Counted from the stretch's first letter, positions 43,769 through 56,069 are shown. The stretch: DNA of 64,000 nucleotides from Petunia secreta (GCA_029990175.1 JARKIP010000033.1:5270001-5334000); one strand, 5' to 3'. Numbers and translations: made by a program. The notes: generated by a model from the sequence alone, not told the origin.

Positions 43769-44478
43769 TATCATCCAGAGTTGAAAAAATACAGCCTAAT
43801 TTTACACTCAAAATGGAGTCATGCTCCTTTTCACTCGTAAATCAATTTCACAGCTTTTCTATCCCTCTCGAACTATCAACCAACATGCTAATCTTCTCCA
43901 TTTAAATTGGTAACTCTTTAAATCGTTATTGAATATGCTGAAATTGGAATTTTAGTCTCTGATTCCATATTTTAATGATAATATTGAGTTTTCAAATTGG
44001 GTTTTAAAAATACCCCTTCCTAATATGACTTGTGATTAACAAAAAGAATAACCAAAAGAGATGAGACTTCATAGTCTTGCTAGGTCGTATCTTCGTAGTC
44101 CCCGTCTTAACCTTTTGCTCATGAAATAACAATTAACGTTCTAGTGTGTTAGGATATGAAATTTGACTTCCGCTGAATTTGAGATAAGGATTTTGTGTAT
44201 GTTAATTGTTCCCTTTTTTCCCTTGTCATGTTAGGTTGGATAATTTTGTTAAAGTATATATAGTTATAAAGTAAGTAGTATTTATTTATATTTCATTTTA
44301 AGTTCTACTTTGTTTAATATTTCATTAAATAGGAGTAATATTTATGTAATTAGCATTTAGTTGAATTTATATTGTACCGCACAATCACTATCAAATTAAA
44401 AAAATAATAAGAGTAAAAAGTGAAAAAATCAAATAAAAAAATAATAATAATAAGAGTAAAAAGTGAAAAAGCAATGTG
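43769..44478. other. no feature seen
   Basis: AT-rich intergenic sequence with simple ATAATAATAAG runs close to the tRNA gene. A T-run lies just past the tRNA 3' end on the minus strand. Confidence 0.5.
44460..44474 (-). terminator. RNA polymerase III T-run terminator of the tRNA
   Basis: On the minus strand two T5 runs (GCTTTTTCACTTTTTAC) lie just past the tRNA 3' end, the usual plant pol III stop. Confidence 0.6.
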
Positions 44479-44551
44479 TGGAGATGCGGGGTATCGATCC
44501 CCGTACCTCTCGCATGCTAAGCGAGCGCTCTACCATCTGAGCTACATCCCC
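44479..44551 (-). tRNA. tRNA-Ala (anticodon AGC)
   Basis: A 73-nt cloverleaf. The acceptor stem GGGGATG pairs with CATCTCC and includes the G3:U70 wobble that marks alanine tRNAs. The D arm is GCTCAGATGGTAGAGC. The anticodon stem CTCGC/GCGAG encloses TTAGCAT with AGC. The T stem CGGGG/CCCCG encloses ATCGATA, and the discriminator is A; no CCA is encoded. Internal pol III boxes are the D- and T-arm sequences. A T-rich stretch (CTTTTTCACTTTTTAC on the minus strand) follows within about 20 bp as terminator. Confidence 0.97.
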
Positions 44552-44861
44552 AATCTGCAAGTTGGTGGTACTAGATATTTATTATATCTATAATACTGTA
44601 CATCTTTCAGAAATTGGTAGAACCTAAGTGGAATGAGATATTGAATCATGTTGATCTCTGAGAAAGAGAGCGAGAAATAAATAACACAAAATAAAATCAT
44701 AGTATTAAAAGAAGGAAAAGAACATTTCACTGATACAATCTTGATCTTAAGAAAAGCAAGTGATAAGAACTACGTAACACTAAAATTGAACTCGCACTTA
44801 AAAGAAAAGAGCGAGTTTAATTTCATACTCGTTATTGACAAGCACAAGCTATAACTAAACC

Positions 44862-45323
44862 TCACATATTAGTTTGCAAAACAGGATCAACATCAACTCT
44901 ACCAACACCTTCATTATTAGCAACCTTAGCTACATCAACTTCACCAACAACTAAACCTTCAACCCCGCTAACTTCACCCCTTAATATCTTCCTTTCTTCC
45001 TCTTCATCAACATAATTTGGATCATTCTCATCTATAGCTGCAGGTACATCATCATCCATTTCATTTTCCATTAAGTCTCTTGGTCCTTCCCATGTGTACT
45101 TCCCACCATGTCCTGATTTTGATTGCTTTATCATTGGAATACCATCTATTGGACGGCGGTCTTTTCTATGTATGCCTTTGTCTATGAGTTTTTTCTGTAT
45201 GTGCTTTAAGGTTTCTATGTTGTGGGTGTCTACTTCTTGTTTTGTCACCTTTGTTTGGCCCGCTTCATCATGGCTTACGGCTCGAAATGTCACTGTTTCC
45301 TTTTTATCGTCTATTGGATTCAT
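44862..45323 (-). CDS. conserved-looking acidic plant protein, 153 residues, function unknown
   Basis: A single intact exon on the minus strand. The protein is hydrophilic and acidic: a Lys/Glu-mixed N-terminus (MNPIDDKKETVTFRAVSHDE), a helical stretch NIETLKHIQKKLIDKGIHRK, a Gly/Trp patch KSGHGGKYTWEGP, then an Asp/Glu-rich tail with AIDENDPNYVDEEEE and a Val/Gly/Asp-rich end. No signal peptide, membrane segment or catalytic motif. It reads like a real gene (long, stop-free, biased composition), and I recall similar single-exon plant proteins of unknown function, but I cannot name a family. It lies 310 bp from the tRNA gene on the same strand. Confidence 0.65.
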   Translation of the reverse strand: MNPIDDKKETVTFRAVSHDEAGQTKVTKQEVDTHNIETLKHIQKKLIDKGIHRKDRRPIDGIPMIKQSKSGHGGKYTWEGPRDLMENEMDDDVPAAIDENDPNYVDEEEERKILRGEVSGVEGLVVGEVDVAKVANNEGVGRVDVDPVLQTNM

Positions 45324-46079
45324 TTTTTCTTTTTTTATGACAGAGTTTTTGTAGAAAAAATTGATGATGTAAAGTTTGCATGGGGAAGTAAGAAATTTAT
45401 GGGAGGCAATGTGGGCGGTGAGGAGCTACACGTGTAGTTTGAGAAGGAAACAGAGTTAACCACTTGCTAATTTTTCAGTGTCGCCACGTTTTTTATTGTT
45501 CCCTTGTGTAAGAATAGGCAGTGACGAAGTTCAACGAGAATGCGCTGGAAAAGACCTCCAAGTCTGAAATGAAGAAAAAGAGATTAGGACATTTTTCTTC
45601 ACATTTTCTTATATTTATTAAGTGAGATTAGGAGTTGAGTATGGACTAGAATATTTAGTTTTAGCTAGTCCTTAATTTTTATTTTCGTATTGGACGGAAG
45701 CCTATAAGGATTTTTTTATCTTTATTATAAATAAAATTAATTAGTAGCTAAGCTCATGATTCTTTGCTTAAAAAAATGGCAAACTATACAATCTAGGGAC
45801 CTTAACTCTTGGTCACTTAATTATACAAGTTAATGTCTTTTAACTTATACTGAAGATCTTAGCCGAGGGTTTATCAAAAACAGTCTACCTAATTCACTTA
45901 AGGTAGGGGTACGTTCTTTGTACACCTCATTCTTTTCAGACCACACTTGTGAGATTATATGGAGTATATTATTGTTGTTCTTGTAGCATCTCACATAAAT
46001 ATAATATGAATAATTATACTATCTAAGATCTTTAACGTTTAGTATGATCACTTAATTTATGGCAAACCACTTACAGAAG
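45324..46079. other. upstream flank, nothing recognised
   Basis: Probable promoter side of the gene at 44862-45323; no clear TATA box chosen. A phrase like ACTATACAATCTAGGGACCT near 45785 recurs diverged as ACTATCTAAGATCTTTAACG near 46018, just ahead of the repeat array. Confidence 0.4.
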
Positions 46080-46375
46080 GGTATGGAGGTTCAGAACGTC
46101 TATAAAGACGTTCAAAACTTCTACAAAATGTTCCCAACGTTCTTATACATGTATCGAACATTTTCGTGGAAGTTACAAAAACATTTCATGATGCTACAAA
46201 CATCATGTAGACGTTTTGAACATCTTACACGATGTTTTGAACATCAAATATGATGTTAAGCACATCTTTGTGGATGTCACACATAAAGAAAATGTTCCGA
46301 ACGTCTTCGTAGATGTGTCGAATATTCAGTAGGATGTTATGAACGTTCAATAGGAAGTTCCAAACTTTTGTCTGA
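46080..46375. repeat. diverged palindrome array, about 21-bp period
   Basis: About fourteen copies of ATGTT..GAACAT/ACGTT..GAACAT with 8-bp spacers. An example is ACGTTTTGAACAT, CTTACACG, ATGTTTTGAACAT, CAAATATG, ATGTTAAGCACAT, CTTTGTGG, ATGTCACACAT. Spacer size and core logic match the MULE arrays at 15.6-26 kb, but the core is 13 bp and degenerate. No gene is left around it. A relic of a related MULE is likely. Confidence 0.75.
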
Positions 46376-47582
46376 TTTTCAGAACAACCCATTTAGAGTT
46401 CCTTCAATTTTGATGTGTTCCCCTTCTTCTCTAAAGAAGAATAAAAGTACAAATTAACGCTAATAACATGACGTAAATGTCATATCCTCTTTTTAAAAGT
46501 TCTAAGATTTTTGTTTATGCAATGACTGTGTTTAAAGTTATAAAATATTAAAAAATTTAGAGTCACCACTTGACAAGTTCAAGTATGCCGCAAAGTCATC
46601 CAATCGATGTACTTTAGAATATTTTTAAGGGCTCATTACACAAACAGCCACCATACACAAAATATTTACTAAAAAATGGCCACAACTATTTGTAGCCAAT
46701 ATTAATAACAAAATAATTAGAATATGTATTATTAGAAAAATAATAATATTCATTAATAAATACCTAAAACATTAAATATCAAACAAAAAATATTGTATCT
46801 GTCCCAAAAAATAAGGAATATGGGGAATACACGTACTACAGCAACTACTCTCCTAGAATCCTAACTACACCAACACACTACCCCTATATTCCCATATTTA
46901 TCGGAATAATATTCATTATATTTAATTTACAGAAATATTCAAAAAACTAATATTAATAAAAAAGTATTTAAAAAGAAATGGCTACAGAAAGTTAATATCA
47001 ACAAAAGGTGTTTATAATTAGAAAATATTTTTGATGAATGTTCATCTAGGGTAAAAAATCCTATTTTTAACTTGTTAATGGTCTATCTCAGAGATTGGGC
47101 TAAGGACTTTAGTTGACTCTCATGAACCGATTAGCTTAGGCCCCCTCAAGTCCTATTCCAAGCACATTTACTTTATTGTCGTGGATTAATTTAGAAAATA
47201 TGGTTGTTGTATTTTTGTCGTTTATCATTCAAGTAACACTTTGATGGTAAAGTGAAACTTATGAAAATGTTTTATGTTTGCTCGTTAATTTAGTCCAACG
47301 CTAAAAAGAAGTTTTTATATGGTCTTTGATAAGTTAGCCCCATGTATTGAGATATAGGTTGCTTATCCAAAATGTGGTCGTTTTATAAAAATGTGTCTCA
47401 ATTTTTTATCAATTGCTTAAGCAGTGGTGGCTAGTGGTTTACATTATGGGTCAGGTTTAACAATTTAATGGGATGGTTTGTTTGCTTAATGGTCTGGTTA
47501 TATCCACACAACAATCCATTTTTATTAAGTTCCAAATCTGATTTTTGCAAAGTTGGCTTGTGACTCAGTTTGTATGTTTATC
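46376..47582. other. no feature seen
   Basis: AT-rich sequence without a gene. Phrases such as AAAAATGGCCACAACTATTTGTAGCC suggest old DNA-transposon remnants that I cannot delimit. Confidence 0.35.
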
Positions 47583-48703
47583 CGTAGCCTGTTTGCACCG
47601 CGCTAAATAAAAACTAGCAAGTATTGCAAAATTTTTAGAAAACTAGCAAAATCCGAGAAACACAAAAAAATTCAGTATTTTATACTGTGATTTTGAACTA
47701 AATTTTCAAAATCTCAGTAGAATCACTTTAATATGAATCCCAGTAAAAAATACTGGGACTTTTTAATATGAAGCTCCGGGAGCTTTGAACTGAACTTCAG
47801 ATTTTTTTTACTGGAGTTTAGTTCAAATTCTTAGATGTTTGTACTGTAGCTAGTCTGGGTGTTGTTAATGCCAATAAGCTGTAATCGTGCACGGGATAAT
47901 TTAGTTATTTCTCAATTAATTCTGAAACAGTAGATAAAACTTACTTAGAGCGTCCAAAATTGGCTAGTTATCAAATTTACACTTTCTTTTACAAGTTTCA
48001 TCTTAATTTTGATCAGTAGCCATTTTTGGACGCGTTCATTGGGGACTATCCACCGTTTCAAAATTTATTGAAGAATAGCCAAAAATTCGCGCGCGCACTT
48101 AAGCTCCATTAACGTTAGAAAAACATCACAGACTAGTCCCATAACAAAATACTGGGGCTTTGAACAAAAAACTTGTTTAAAGCCCAAGTATTTTGTTATG
48201 GGACTGAAGAAGTTCCATAACAAAATAATACCATAACAAAATAATGGGACCTTGAACTAACATGTTTAAAGGTCCCATTATTTTGTTATGAGACTTTATC
48301 CCATAACAAAATAATGAGATTTATTCCTATAAAAAAGGTCTCATCAAAGGGATAAATCCTATTATTTAATTATGGGACTTTATATATAAAGCTTCAGTCT
48401 CATAACAAAATGCTGGGGCTTTAAATAAGTTTTGTTCACAGCCCCAGCATTTTGTTATGTGACTGAAGCTTTATACAAAGTCCCATAACCAAAAAATGGG
48501 GCTTTGAACAAAACTTGTTCAAAGCCCCAGTATTTTATGCTGGGGTTAGTTGACTGAAGCTTCCCAGTATAAATACTGGGGCTTTGAACAAAAGTTGTTC
48601 AAAGCCCCAGTATTTATACTGGAACTTGTCCGGAAGTAGCTAGTCTTCAAACAGTTTTGTATCGCTGGCTAGTATTAATTTAACGCGGTCACAACAGGCT
48701 ACG
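47583..48703. mobile_element. inverted-repeat element carrying a hairpin array
   Basis: The left end CGTAGCCTGTTTGCACCGCG, continuing CTAAATAAAAACTAGC, pairs with the reverse complement of the right end CGTAGCCTGTTGTGACCGCG, continuing TTAAATTAATACTAGC. These are terminal inverted repeats of at least 36 bp. The interior is non-coding and dominated by variants of CCCAGTATTTTGTTATGGGA in both orientations. About 1.1 kb; no transposase. Superfamily not decided (no clear target duplication by eye). Confidence 0.75.
48135..48622. repeat. array of about six adjacent hairpins
   Basis: Hairpin 1: 48135-48167 and 48173-48205, 33-bp arms with two mismatches. Hairpin 2: about 48232-48290, around TAACAT. 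Hairpins 3 and 4: about 48300-48440, weaker. Hairpin 5: about 48496-48530, arms TGGGGCTTTGAACAA and TTGTTCAAAGCCCCA. Hairpin 6: 48564-48591 and 48595-48622, perfect 28-bp arms with loop AAG. All share the phrase GGGGCTTTGAACAA. Confidence 0.9.
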
Positions 48704-49291
48704 TGACTAAATTTTTACCTTATTTTACAAATCTGTTCTTATAAACAAATGTTTTAAGTTTGTCTACCTTTCAAATCTGTCCAAATTTAACAAATAATAA
48801 AATAAATTACAACTTACATCATGTAACCTTTTTCTTTTTTCATTTTTGTAAAAATAGACCAGATTTCAAATATGTTAGAGTTTCTAAAGAAAAATAATCT
48901 GAGATTTCTGATTACATGCTCATTTATGCAAATTGAACTTTTTTTATGATTCTTGTGTTAGATTGCTCAAACAACTAATATGAACTGGTTGAGAACATAC
49001 AATACCTAACAATTTTTTAGTTCTTAGTTTGGAAGAAATTTTGATAAAAGATTGACTAAAAGACACACTAAAATTAGTGTTTTTAGGCCTTTAAAAAGAT
49101 TCAAAATATTACCTAGAGAATGAGACGTCAGAGCACAACAATAAATGACCCGAAAGAAGTCACCAACTAGACAACCCACTTCAAATTCTAAAATTGACTC
49201 AAAGTTAAAGATTCATGGCTCAAAAGACTCTTGGTATAGAGGTATGTTGATCCTAATTCTCTGTACTTAAAACTCACCAAGTTTTTTCACT
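48704..49291. other. no feature seen
   Basis: AT-rich, no ORF of note, no recognised repeat. Confidence 0.45.
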
Positions 49292-49450
49292 CACTACCAA
49301 AAAATCTTATTTGACGTATGATTTTGCGATGGATGGTCTTAGCTACAACGATATTATTGACAAACTGGCGAAGTAATAGACTAACAGCATCGAAAATTCT
49401 GTTAGCGAACATTCCGTTGCTATTTCCAATTTCTTTGTAGTAACTCTTTA
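49292..49450. mobile_element. possible CACTA transposon end
   Basis: CACTACCAAAAAATC at 49292 is the typical terminus of En/Spm (CACTA) elements in dicots, followed by sub-terminal-like sequence with GCGATGGATGG and AACTGGCGAAG. The opposite end (ending GTAGTG) is not found nearby, so this would be a single broken end. Low certainty. Confidence 0.35.
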
Positions 49451-50246
49451 CTCTCAAAGCTTTCAATGCTTTCTCTCTATTTTCAACTAGTTCTCTTGTT
49501 GTTAAAGAGGAGTAAATGCTCTATTTAAAGCTTGAAAATGAAGGCAAAGTGGTGTAGTGTGGACGTGTACAAAAATACATGCCCTTACTATTTGAGTATT
49601 TTCAGAAATAATGCAGATGTTAGGTATCTAGAACAATGTTCCAGCATACTCTATACTAATAAAAAGCTGAAAATAGGCTACCTATTAATTCGACAACTCC
49701 AAGGATAGGGTTATTTGGGTTATTGAGTCTAGTCTTACTAAAGTCCAGCCCAATACCCTTTAAAACACTAACTAGCAGATTTGCTCATAATACTTTCTTA
49801 TCTAAAATTTTTAAAAAGGGTGAAATGGAATTTTGGTAAGTTTAATACCATATAACGAACTAATGAACAACACCTAATGTGATGCTGTGAAAAAAATGCA
49901 TGTGGCAAAATAAATATTTTATACCCAAAACTTAAAATACATACTATATGGTTTCCTTGTATATATAGCATGTGGTATTGAGAATTATTCTCATAACTAA
50001 TTCTTAGTTCTTGTACTCTAACTTTTCTTTATTTTTTGAATTTCCAAACCTTCTTCACAAACTTTTATCTACCACCAAAAGGACTTGTGATGACCTAGAA
50101 AAGATAAATATCTCATAAATATGAAGCATGTTAACTTTTTCTTTGCAATAATATTAATGAATAACTTTCACAGATTAATGTTTGGAATCAAAATTGAATT
50201 CAGTATTTATAAAAAGTAGTAGGGATATATCTAAACATTTAATATT
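49451..50246. other. no feature seen
   Basis: AT-rich flank of the copia element. No gene recognised. Confidence 0.45.
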
Positions 50247-53200
50247 TGTAGGCACAATGAGGAAAATAATAACAATAATGTATTGCAAAAATATATTTGA
50301 ATACAAAACAAGTAAAATGATATAGTTATATTGTCTCTAAGACGTACGATGCATAAAGTCGTGCTGGGCATTGTCCTAAGAAACAATTTCAGCAGCCTGA
50401 AATATTTTTTTCGGATAAACCAAGTCTTCCTTTATTGTTATAGAGGGATCAGGAATTAGCAAAATTATCTATACTAACCCAACAAGTCAAGAGTAGAAAA
50501 CGAAGAGAAAGAACAATTTTAGTGACAGACAAGAACCAAATAATTAGGAAGAAAGAAGGATTCTGTTTTATAGGATAGCAAATGATTATGGCTTTAGACT
50601 AGACAATGATGACACTAAAAGAGATCTAGTTAATCATTACTAATGATTAGCAATGGTGACATGAAGAAGAAAAAGTTTTTCCTTGGTGTGTGTTTCGGAG
50701 GAAACAATGGTGGTATTTATAAACCAATAAGAGTGTTCTGTTCATGACAAATATCATGACCTCTTTGCCATATTTTAATCTATTTTTATACATTGAGACA
50801 CATATCAAATGGTTTTACAAAATCATCAACTACTCTCATTAATTTTACAATAAATTAGACATTTGTCCATGGTTATACATACACAATGACACTTGTGTAA
50901 ATCTTTTGAAATATTCAATGATTTGCCAACAGTCCCCACATATTTCAAAAGATCTAAAGAATGAAGAGGTAAGGAATAAAGGAGTTAAGAACACGGGAGT
51001 AAGACTTGTTGGATTCCTATGGTCCAAATGCAATAGGTTTGGTGTCTTCTGGACTATAAACCAAACTTAGGCCAATAAAACTTGACTCACAGAATTACCG
51101 GTTAAATATAATATTTCTATGAACCAATAATTCTTGTAGTAAGCTAGAGGCCTTACCAGTTACATTTAGACCCATAATTTTGTTGTTCAATACGGTTTTG
51201 CGCGAATAGGCAATATGCGTACCTGGTTATTCATGAGAGCTCTAGAGACTTGGCTAGAATCTCATAGAAGCGGCCTCACTCAACTCTCATATAGGTGATA
51301 TCATCAAGTGTACACTTCTTTAAATACACCATTCATAAGGATTGTGAATTCATTAAGAGTTAAAACTCATCTTCCCAAATAATAGCAGTTAAGCGCTCTC
51401 ATCTAAGTGCTTTAGTGCCAATATCGACTTGTTATTACCCATATGAACCTACTTCATTGGATCTCCAATCATATAGATTGGATTACCATCTCTATTAACA
51501 ATCATGTTAGCCTTAACCCCATCTCTCTTGAGGTTTGAAGAACTAATTTTCTTCCCACAGGTTTAGTTAGAGGATCAGCCAAATTTACTTCTGACTTCAC
51601 ATAATCAATGGAAGTTATTCCATATCTTAGCAATTGCTTTACAACTTTGTGTCTCATACAAATGTACCTGCATTTTTTATTTTAAGATTTATTCTTGGCA
51701 ATATCAATTGCCGCTTTACTATCATAATGGATAGACACTGGAGGAAACAAATCCTTTAATAAAAGAATATCTGCTAAGAAGTTTCTTAGCCACTCAGCCT
51801 TAGAACCAGCCAACTTCAGAGCTATAAACTCCATAGTAGATTTAGCAATAATGGTTTACATAGTTAATCTCCACGCTATTGCACCACCACCAAGAGTAAA
51901 CACATAACTACTAGTAGATTTTGTCACATCTGAATCAGAGATCCAGTTAGCATCACTGTATCCTTCTAATACAGCGGGAAACCACTATACAACATACCAT
52001 AATTCATGGTTCCTCTCAAATATTTCACCAGTCTTACTAATGCAGACGGATGCTCTTGATTGGGATTATGAGTATATCTATTCAGTTTGCACACAACATA
52101 GGCTATATTAGGCCTTGTAAAATTCAGTAAATGCATCAGACTCCCAATAATCTAAGCATATTTAAACTGGGCAACTGGTCACCTTTATTCTTTTTCGATT
52201 GAGAGCTAGCGTCATAAGGAGTTGCCATAGGTGTCACATCAAAACAATCAAACTTCTTAAGAAGTCTCTCAACACAGTGTTCTTGTGACAACACAATACC
52301 ATCATCACCCCTTATAACTTTAACTCTCAATATCATATTCACATCATCCAAATCATTCATATCAAAGTTAGATGACAAAAACAGTTTGGTACTCTACACA
52401 ATATTTAAAATTCTATCAAATATAAGCATGTCATCAACATATAGATATATTATCACAAAATCATCATTTAGCACTTTAGTATAAACACATTTGTCCACCT
52501 CAACTGAAGAAAATCCGTCTCTCATTAAGACTTGATCAGATTTCTCATACCACTATTGAGGAGCTTGCTTAAGGCCATAAAGAGATTTAATTAATTTACA
52601 AACTTTATTTAATTGCCCAGGAACAACACACCCCACGGGCTGAACCATAAAAATTTCATCATCTAAGTCACCATTTAAAAATGCTATTTTAACATCCATT
52701 TGATGAATAAAAAGCTTATAAACTGAGGCTAAGGTAATTAAAAGTCGAACAGGGGAAATCCTAACACTGGTGCAAATGTATCAAAATAATCAACGTTTTG
52801 CTTTTGAGAAAAACCTTTTTCTATTAAATGAGCTTTATATTTTTCTATAGAACCATCAGGATTAAATTTCTTTCTAAAAATCCATTTACAACCAATAGGC
52901 TTTGCACCAAGAGGTAAATCAGTCAACCAAATTTTATTTTTCATAATAAAATCAAGTTCAACTTTTATTGCCTCTTTCAAAAATTCAGCTTCAAAAGAAG
53001 AAATAGCTTCAAAATAGTTTAATGATTCATTATTAACAATAACAATTTGAAAATCATAAATATTTTTTTCTAGGCCTTTTGCTCCTTTTCAATTTCTCAA
53101 TTGAAAAATTCTCTTTTATTTCTTTCAACATGTGCATGAGAAATTTTATTAGGCAATGGAAAAATATGTTCAAAGAATTCAGCCATCTGTGTCTCAATAA

Positions 53201-55798
53201 TAGTGTTGCAATCAAGCACATGACTTTTCAAAACGAGCAATCTATATGCAGGACTATGCTCATCATAGCGAACAAACATACAATCAACAGTTTTAGAACC
53301 AATTTTCCTCTTTAGGTTCAGGTAAAAGAACTTTAGCAAGACACCTCACACTTTTAAATATTTCAAGTTAGGTTTATAAACTTTCCAAAATTCATAAGGG
53401 ATTTTGCCATTTATTTATGAGGTATTCTATTTTGTAAGTGACATGCAGATAAAATTTCTTCTCCCCACAAATTATCAGGGGCATTAGAACTAACTAACAT
53501 AGAATTTATCATTTCTTTAATATTCTATTTTTCCTTTTAGCTACTCTATTGGACTCAGGTGAATATAGAGGAGTTACATTCATGAATAATACCTTTCTTT
53601 TTACAAAAATTATTTAAGGCTAATTATTCTCCTCCTCTATCAGATCTAATTCTCTTGATTTTTCTACTAAGTTGATTTTCAACTTCAGTTTTATAAGAAA
53701 TAAAAGCATCAACGACATCATCTTTATTTCTAAGCAAGTACAATTTAGTATAACTAGAAAAATCATCAATAAAGGTCACATAATATATTTTACCACCTCG
53801 AAATATGTTATGTTTCAAATCACCCAAATCAGTGTGTATCAAAGATGATAACTCAGTTTCTCAATTTACAAGAAAGCAAGATTTTCTAGTAATTTTGGCT
53901 TCAACACATATTTCACATTTATCAATTTTATTTGAGTCTAAACTAAATATTAAATTCATAGCTTGTATTGTTTGGATATATGACACATTAACATGTCCTA
54001 GTCTAGCATGCCACAAAGAAATAGACTCAACCATATAAGCAGACGCAGATGCATTTTCATATATAATATCAGAAACATCAAGTTCAAATAATCCTTAATT
54101 ACAATAGCCCTTTCCGACCAAAACATTATTGTTGATAATTAGAATCTTATCCAATTCAAATGTCACTTTAACCCCACCTTTAATTAACAAGGTTACAGAA
54201 ACCAGGTTTGTCCTAATATCAGGAACATGTAGCACATCCATAAGGGCTAAAGTTTTTCTCAAAGCGAGTTTCAGGACCACTTTACTCTTACCCAGGACTT
54301 TTGCAGTTCCCGAGTCTCCAAGGTAGTCTATTTCATTATCATCCCATATAATAGTATAGGAGGTAAATGTTTCTCGATTTGCAAAGATGTGCCGAGTAGC
54401 CCAGAGTCTACCACCCATTTTTTTCATAGTGCCTACAATATTCACTTGAGAAATGACAGCTGCAATAATTTTATCTCCTTTAGCTAAATTAGTTTTGGGA
54501 AGATTTTTATTTTCTTTATCATTTCTCGCCATCTTTATATATTTTTGGACATGATAACCTATTTTTTCACAAATAAAATTATAACCTTTCTCTTTCTTAT
54601 AATTGGGGGTTATGGGCTTGTAACCTTCAGACTTTTTAACATATCACGAATTGTCTATATTACGGTTCTGCACATAAAGAGGAATGATGGGCCTGGAGCA
54701 TTAGGGGCAACACCTCCATTGGCAGCATCAACTGTAATTTCACCAAATTGCTTGCCATAGTTTCTTACATTATAAGCACAATGGGGAAAATAATAACAAT
54801 GATATTAATGTATAGCGACTATTGTTGAATACAAAACTAGTAAAAGGGTATAGTTATATTGTCTCCAAGATGTACGATGCTTTGAGTCGTGCTGACACTG
54901 TTCTAAGAAACTATTTCAGCAGTCTGAAATATTTTTCCAGGATAAAATAAGCATTCTTGTATTATTATAGAGGGATCGGGAATCAGCAAAATTATTTATT
55001 CTAACCCAGCAAGTCAAGAGTAGTAAATGAAGAGAATAAACAATTTTAGTGACAGACAAGGACCGAATAATTAGGAAGATAGAAGGCTTCTGTTTTATAG
55101 GATAATAAATGATTATTGCTTTAGACTAGGCAATGATGACACTAAAAGAGAGCTAGCTAATCATTACTAATGATTAGCAATGCTGACCTGAAGAAGAAAA
55201 AGGTTTTCCTTAGTGTGTGTTTCAGATGAAACAATGGTAGTATTTATAGGCCAATGAGAGTGTTCTATTCCTGACCTCTTTACCACATTTTAATTCATTT
55301 TCATGCATTGGGACACATGTCAAATGGTTTTACAAAACAATCAACTACTCCCATTGATTTTACAACAAACTAGACACTTGTCCATGGCTATACATACACA
55401 ATGACACTTGTGTAAATCTTTTGAAATATCCAATGATTTGCCAACAGTCCCCCACATATTTTAAAAGATCTAAAGAATGAAGAGGTAAGGAATAAAGGAT
55501 TTAAGAACACGGGAGTAAGACTTGTTGGATTCGTGTGGTCCAAATGCAATAGGTTTGGTGTCTTCTGGACTATGAATCAAACTTAGACCAATAAATCTTG
55601 ACTCACAAAATTACTGGTTAAATACAGTATTTCTATGAACCAATAATTCTTGTAGTAAGCCAGAGGCCTTACCAGTCACATTTAGACCCATAATTTTGTT
55701 GTTCAACACAGTTTGCGTGAATAAGTAATGCACATGCCTGGTTATTCATGAGAGCTCTAGAGACTTGGCTAGAATCTCATAGGAGCGGTGGTTCAACA
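50247..55798 (-). mobile_element. Ty1/copia element with both LTRs, decayed (Tnt1/Tork-like)
   Basis: Two direct LTRs of about 1.03 kb, at about 50247-51277 and 54776-55798, share long blocks. Examples are the blocks with TAGTTATATTGTCTC, CTTCTGTTTTATAGGATA, CACTTGTGTAAATCTTTTGA and GAGAGCTCTAGAGACTTGGC. They differ by many scattered substitutions and small indels, so insertion is old. The coding strand is minus (protease, integrase, reverse transcriptase, RNase H running from 54.6 down to 51.5 kb), which makes the right LTR the 5' one; it begins TGTTGAACC on the minus strand. Most of gag and the usual primer-binding site are missing just inside the 5' LTR. No target duplication is visible; the right side abuts a gypsy LTR fragment. 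Confidence 0.85.
51560..54660 (-). pseudogene. copia pol polyprotein remnant
   Basis: In minus-strand order: a zinc-knuckle relic and a protease region (54532-54095) with RLWATRHIFANRETFTSYT where DSGAT would be, so the catalytic Asp is gone, then MDVLHVPDIRTNLVSVTLL. Integrase core (53842-53624): MIHTDLGDLKHNIFRGGKIY and YVTFIDDFSSYTKLYLL ... RIRSDRGGE. Post-integrase part (53339-53097): KRKIGSKTVDCMFVRYDEHS. Reverse transcriptase: LPLGAKPIGCKWIFRKKFNP (about 52900) with later blocks split by stops, and ILRVKVIRGDDGIVLSQEHC (52350-52250). RNase H (about 51850-51560): KLAGSKAEWLRNFLADI and VSIHYDSKAAIDIAKN. The order PR-IN-RT-RH is diagnostic of Ty1/copia. Many stops and frameshifts. Confidence 0.9.
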
Positions 55799-56062
55799 CT
55801 CTTAGAGGCCTGTAGATATGTCCCTATGTGGTGCAGTCAGTATGTCAGCTTATGTTAGCCTTGTCAGCTTTTTTCATTGCATAATTCTTATCAGTTAGGT
55901 TTATGCTTATTCTTTTTATCAGTTATTTTCTTCTTATCAGTTAGGTTTATGCTTATTCTTTTTATCAGTTATTTTCATGGTTAGCGGATTATCAGCAGGA
56001 TTAGTGATGATCGACACTTAGTGTTGGTCATCCGTCACGGCCGTAGGTTGGGTCGTGACAAT
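55799..56062 (+). mobile_element. Ty3/gypsy LTR 3' fragment
   Basis: CTCTTAGAGGCCTGTAGATATG at the start and CGTCACGGCCGTAGG with GGGTCGTGACA at the end (56062) are the usual 3' part of Tekay/Del-type LTRs. Inside, a 46-bp unit with TTATCAGTTAGGTTTATGC and TTCTTTTTATCAGTTATTTTC is present twice in tandem (55888 and 55934). No polypurine tract or interior adjoins it, so it is a truncated fragment wedged between two copia elements. Confidence 0.7.
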
Positions 56063-56069
56063 ACTGCCT

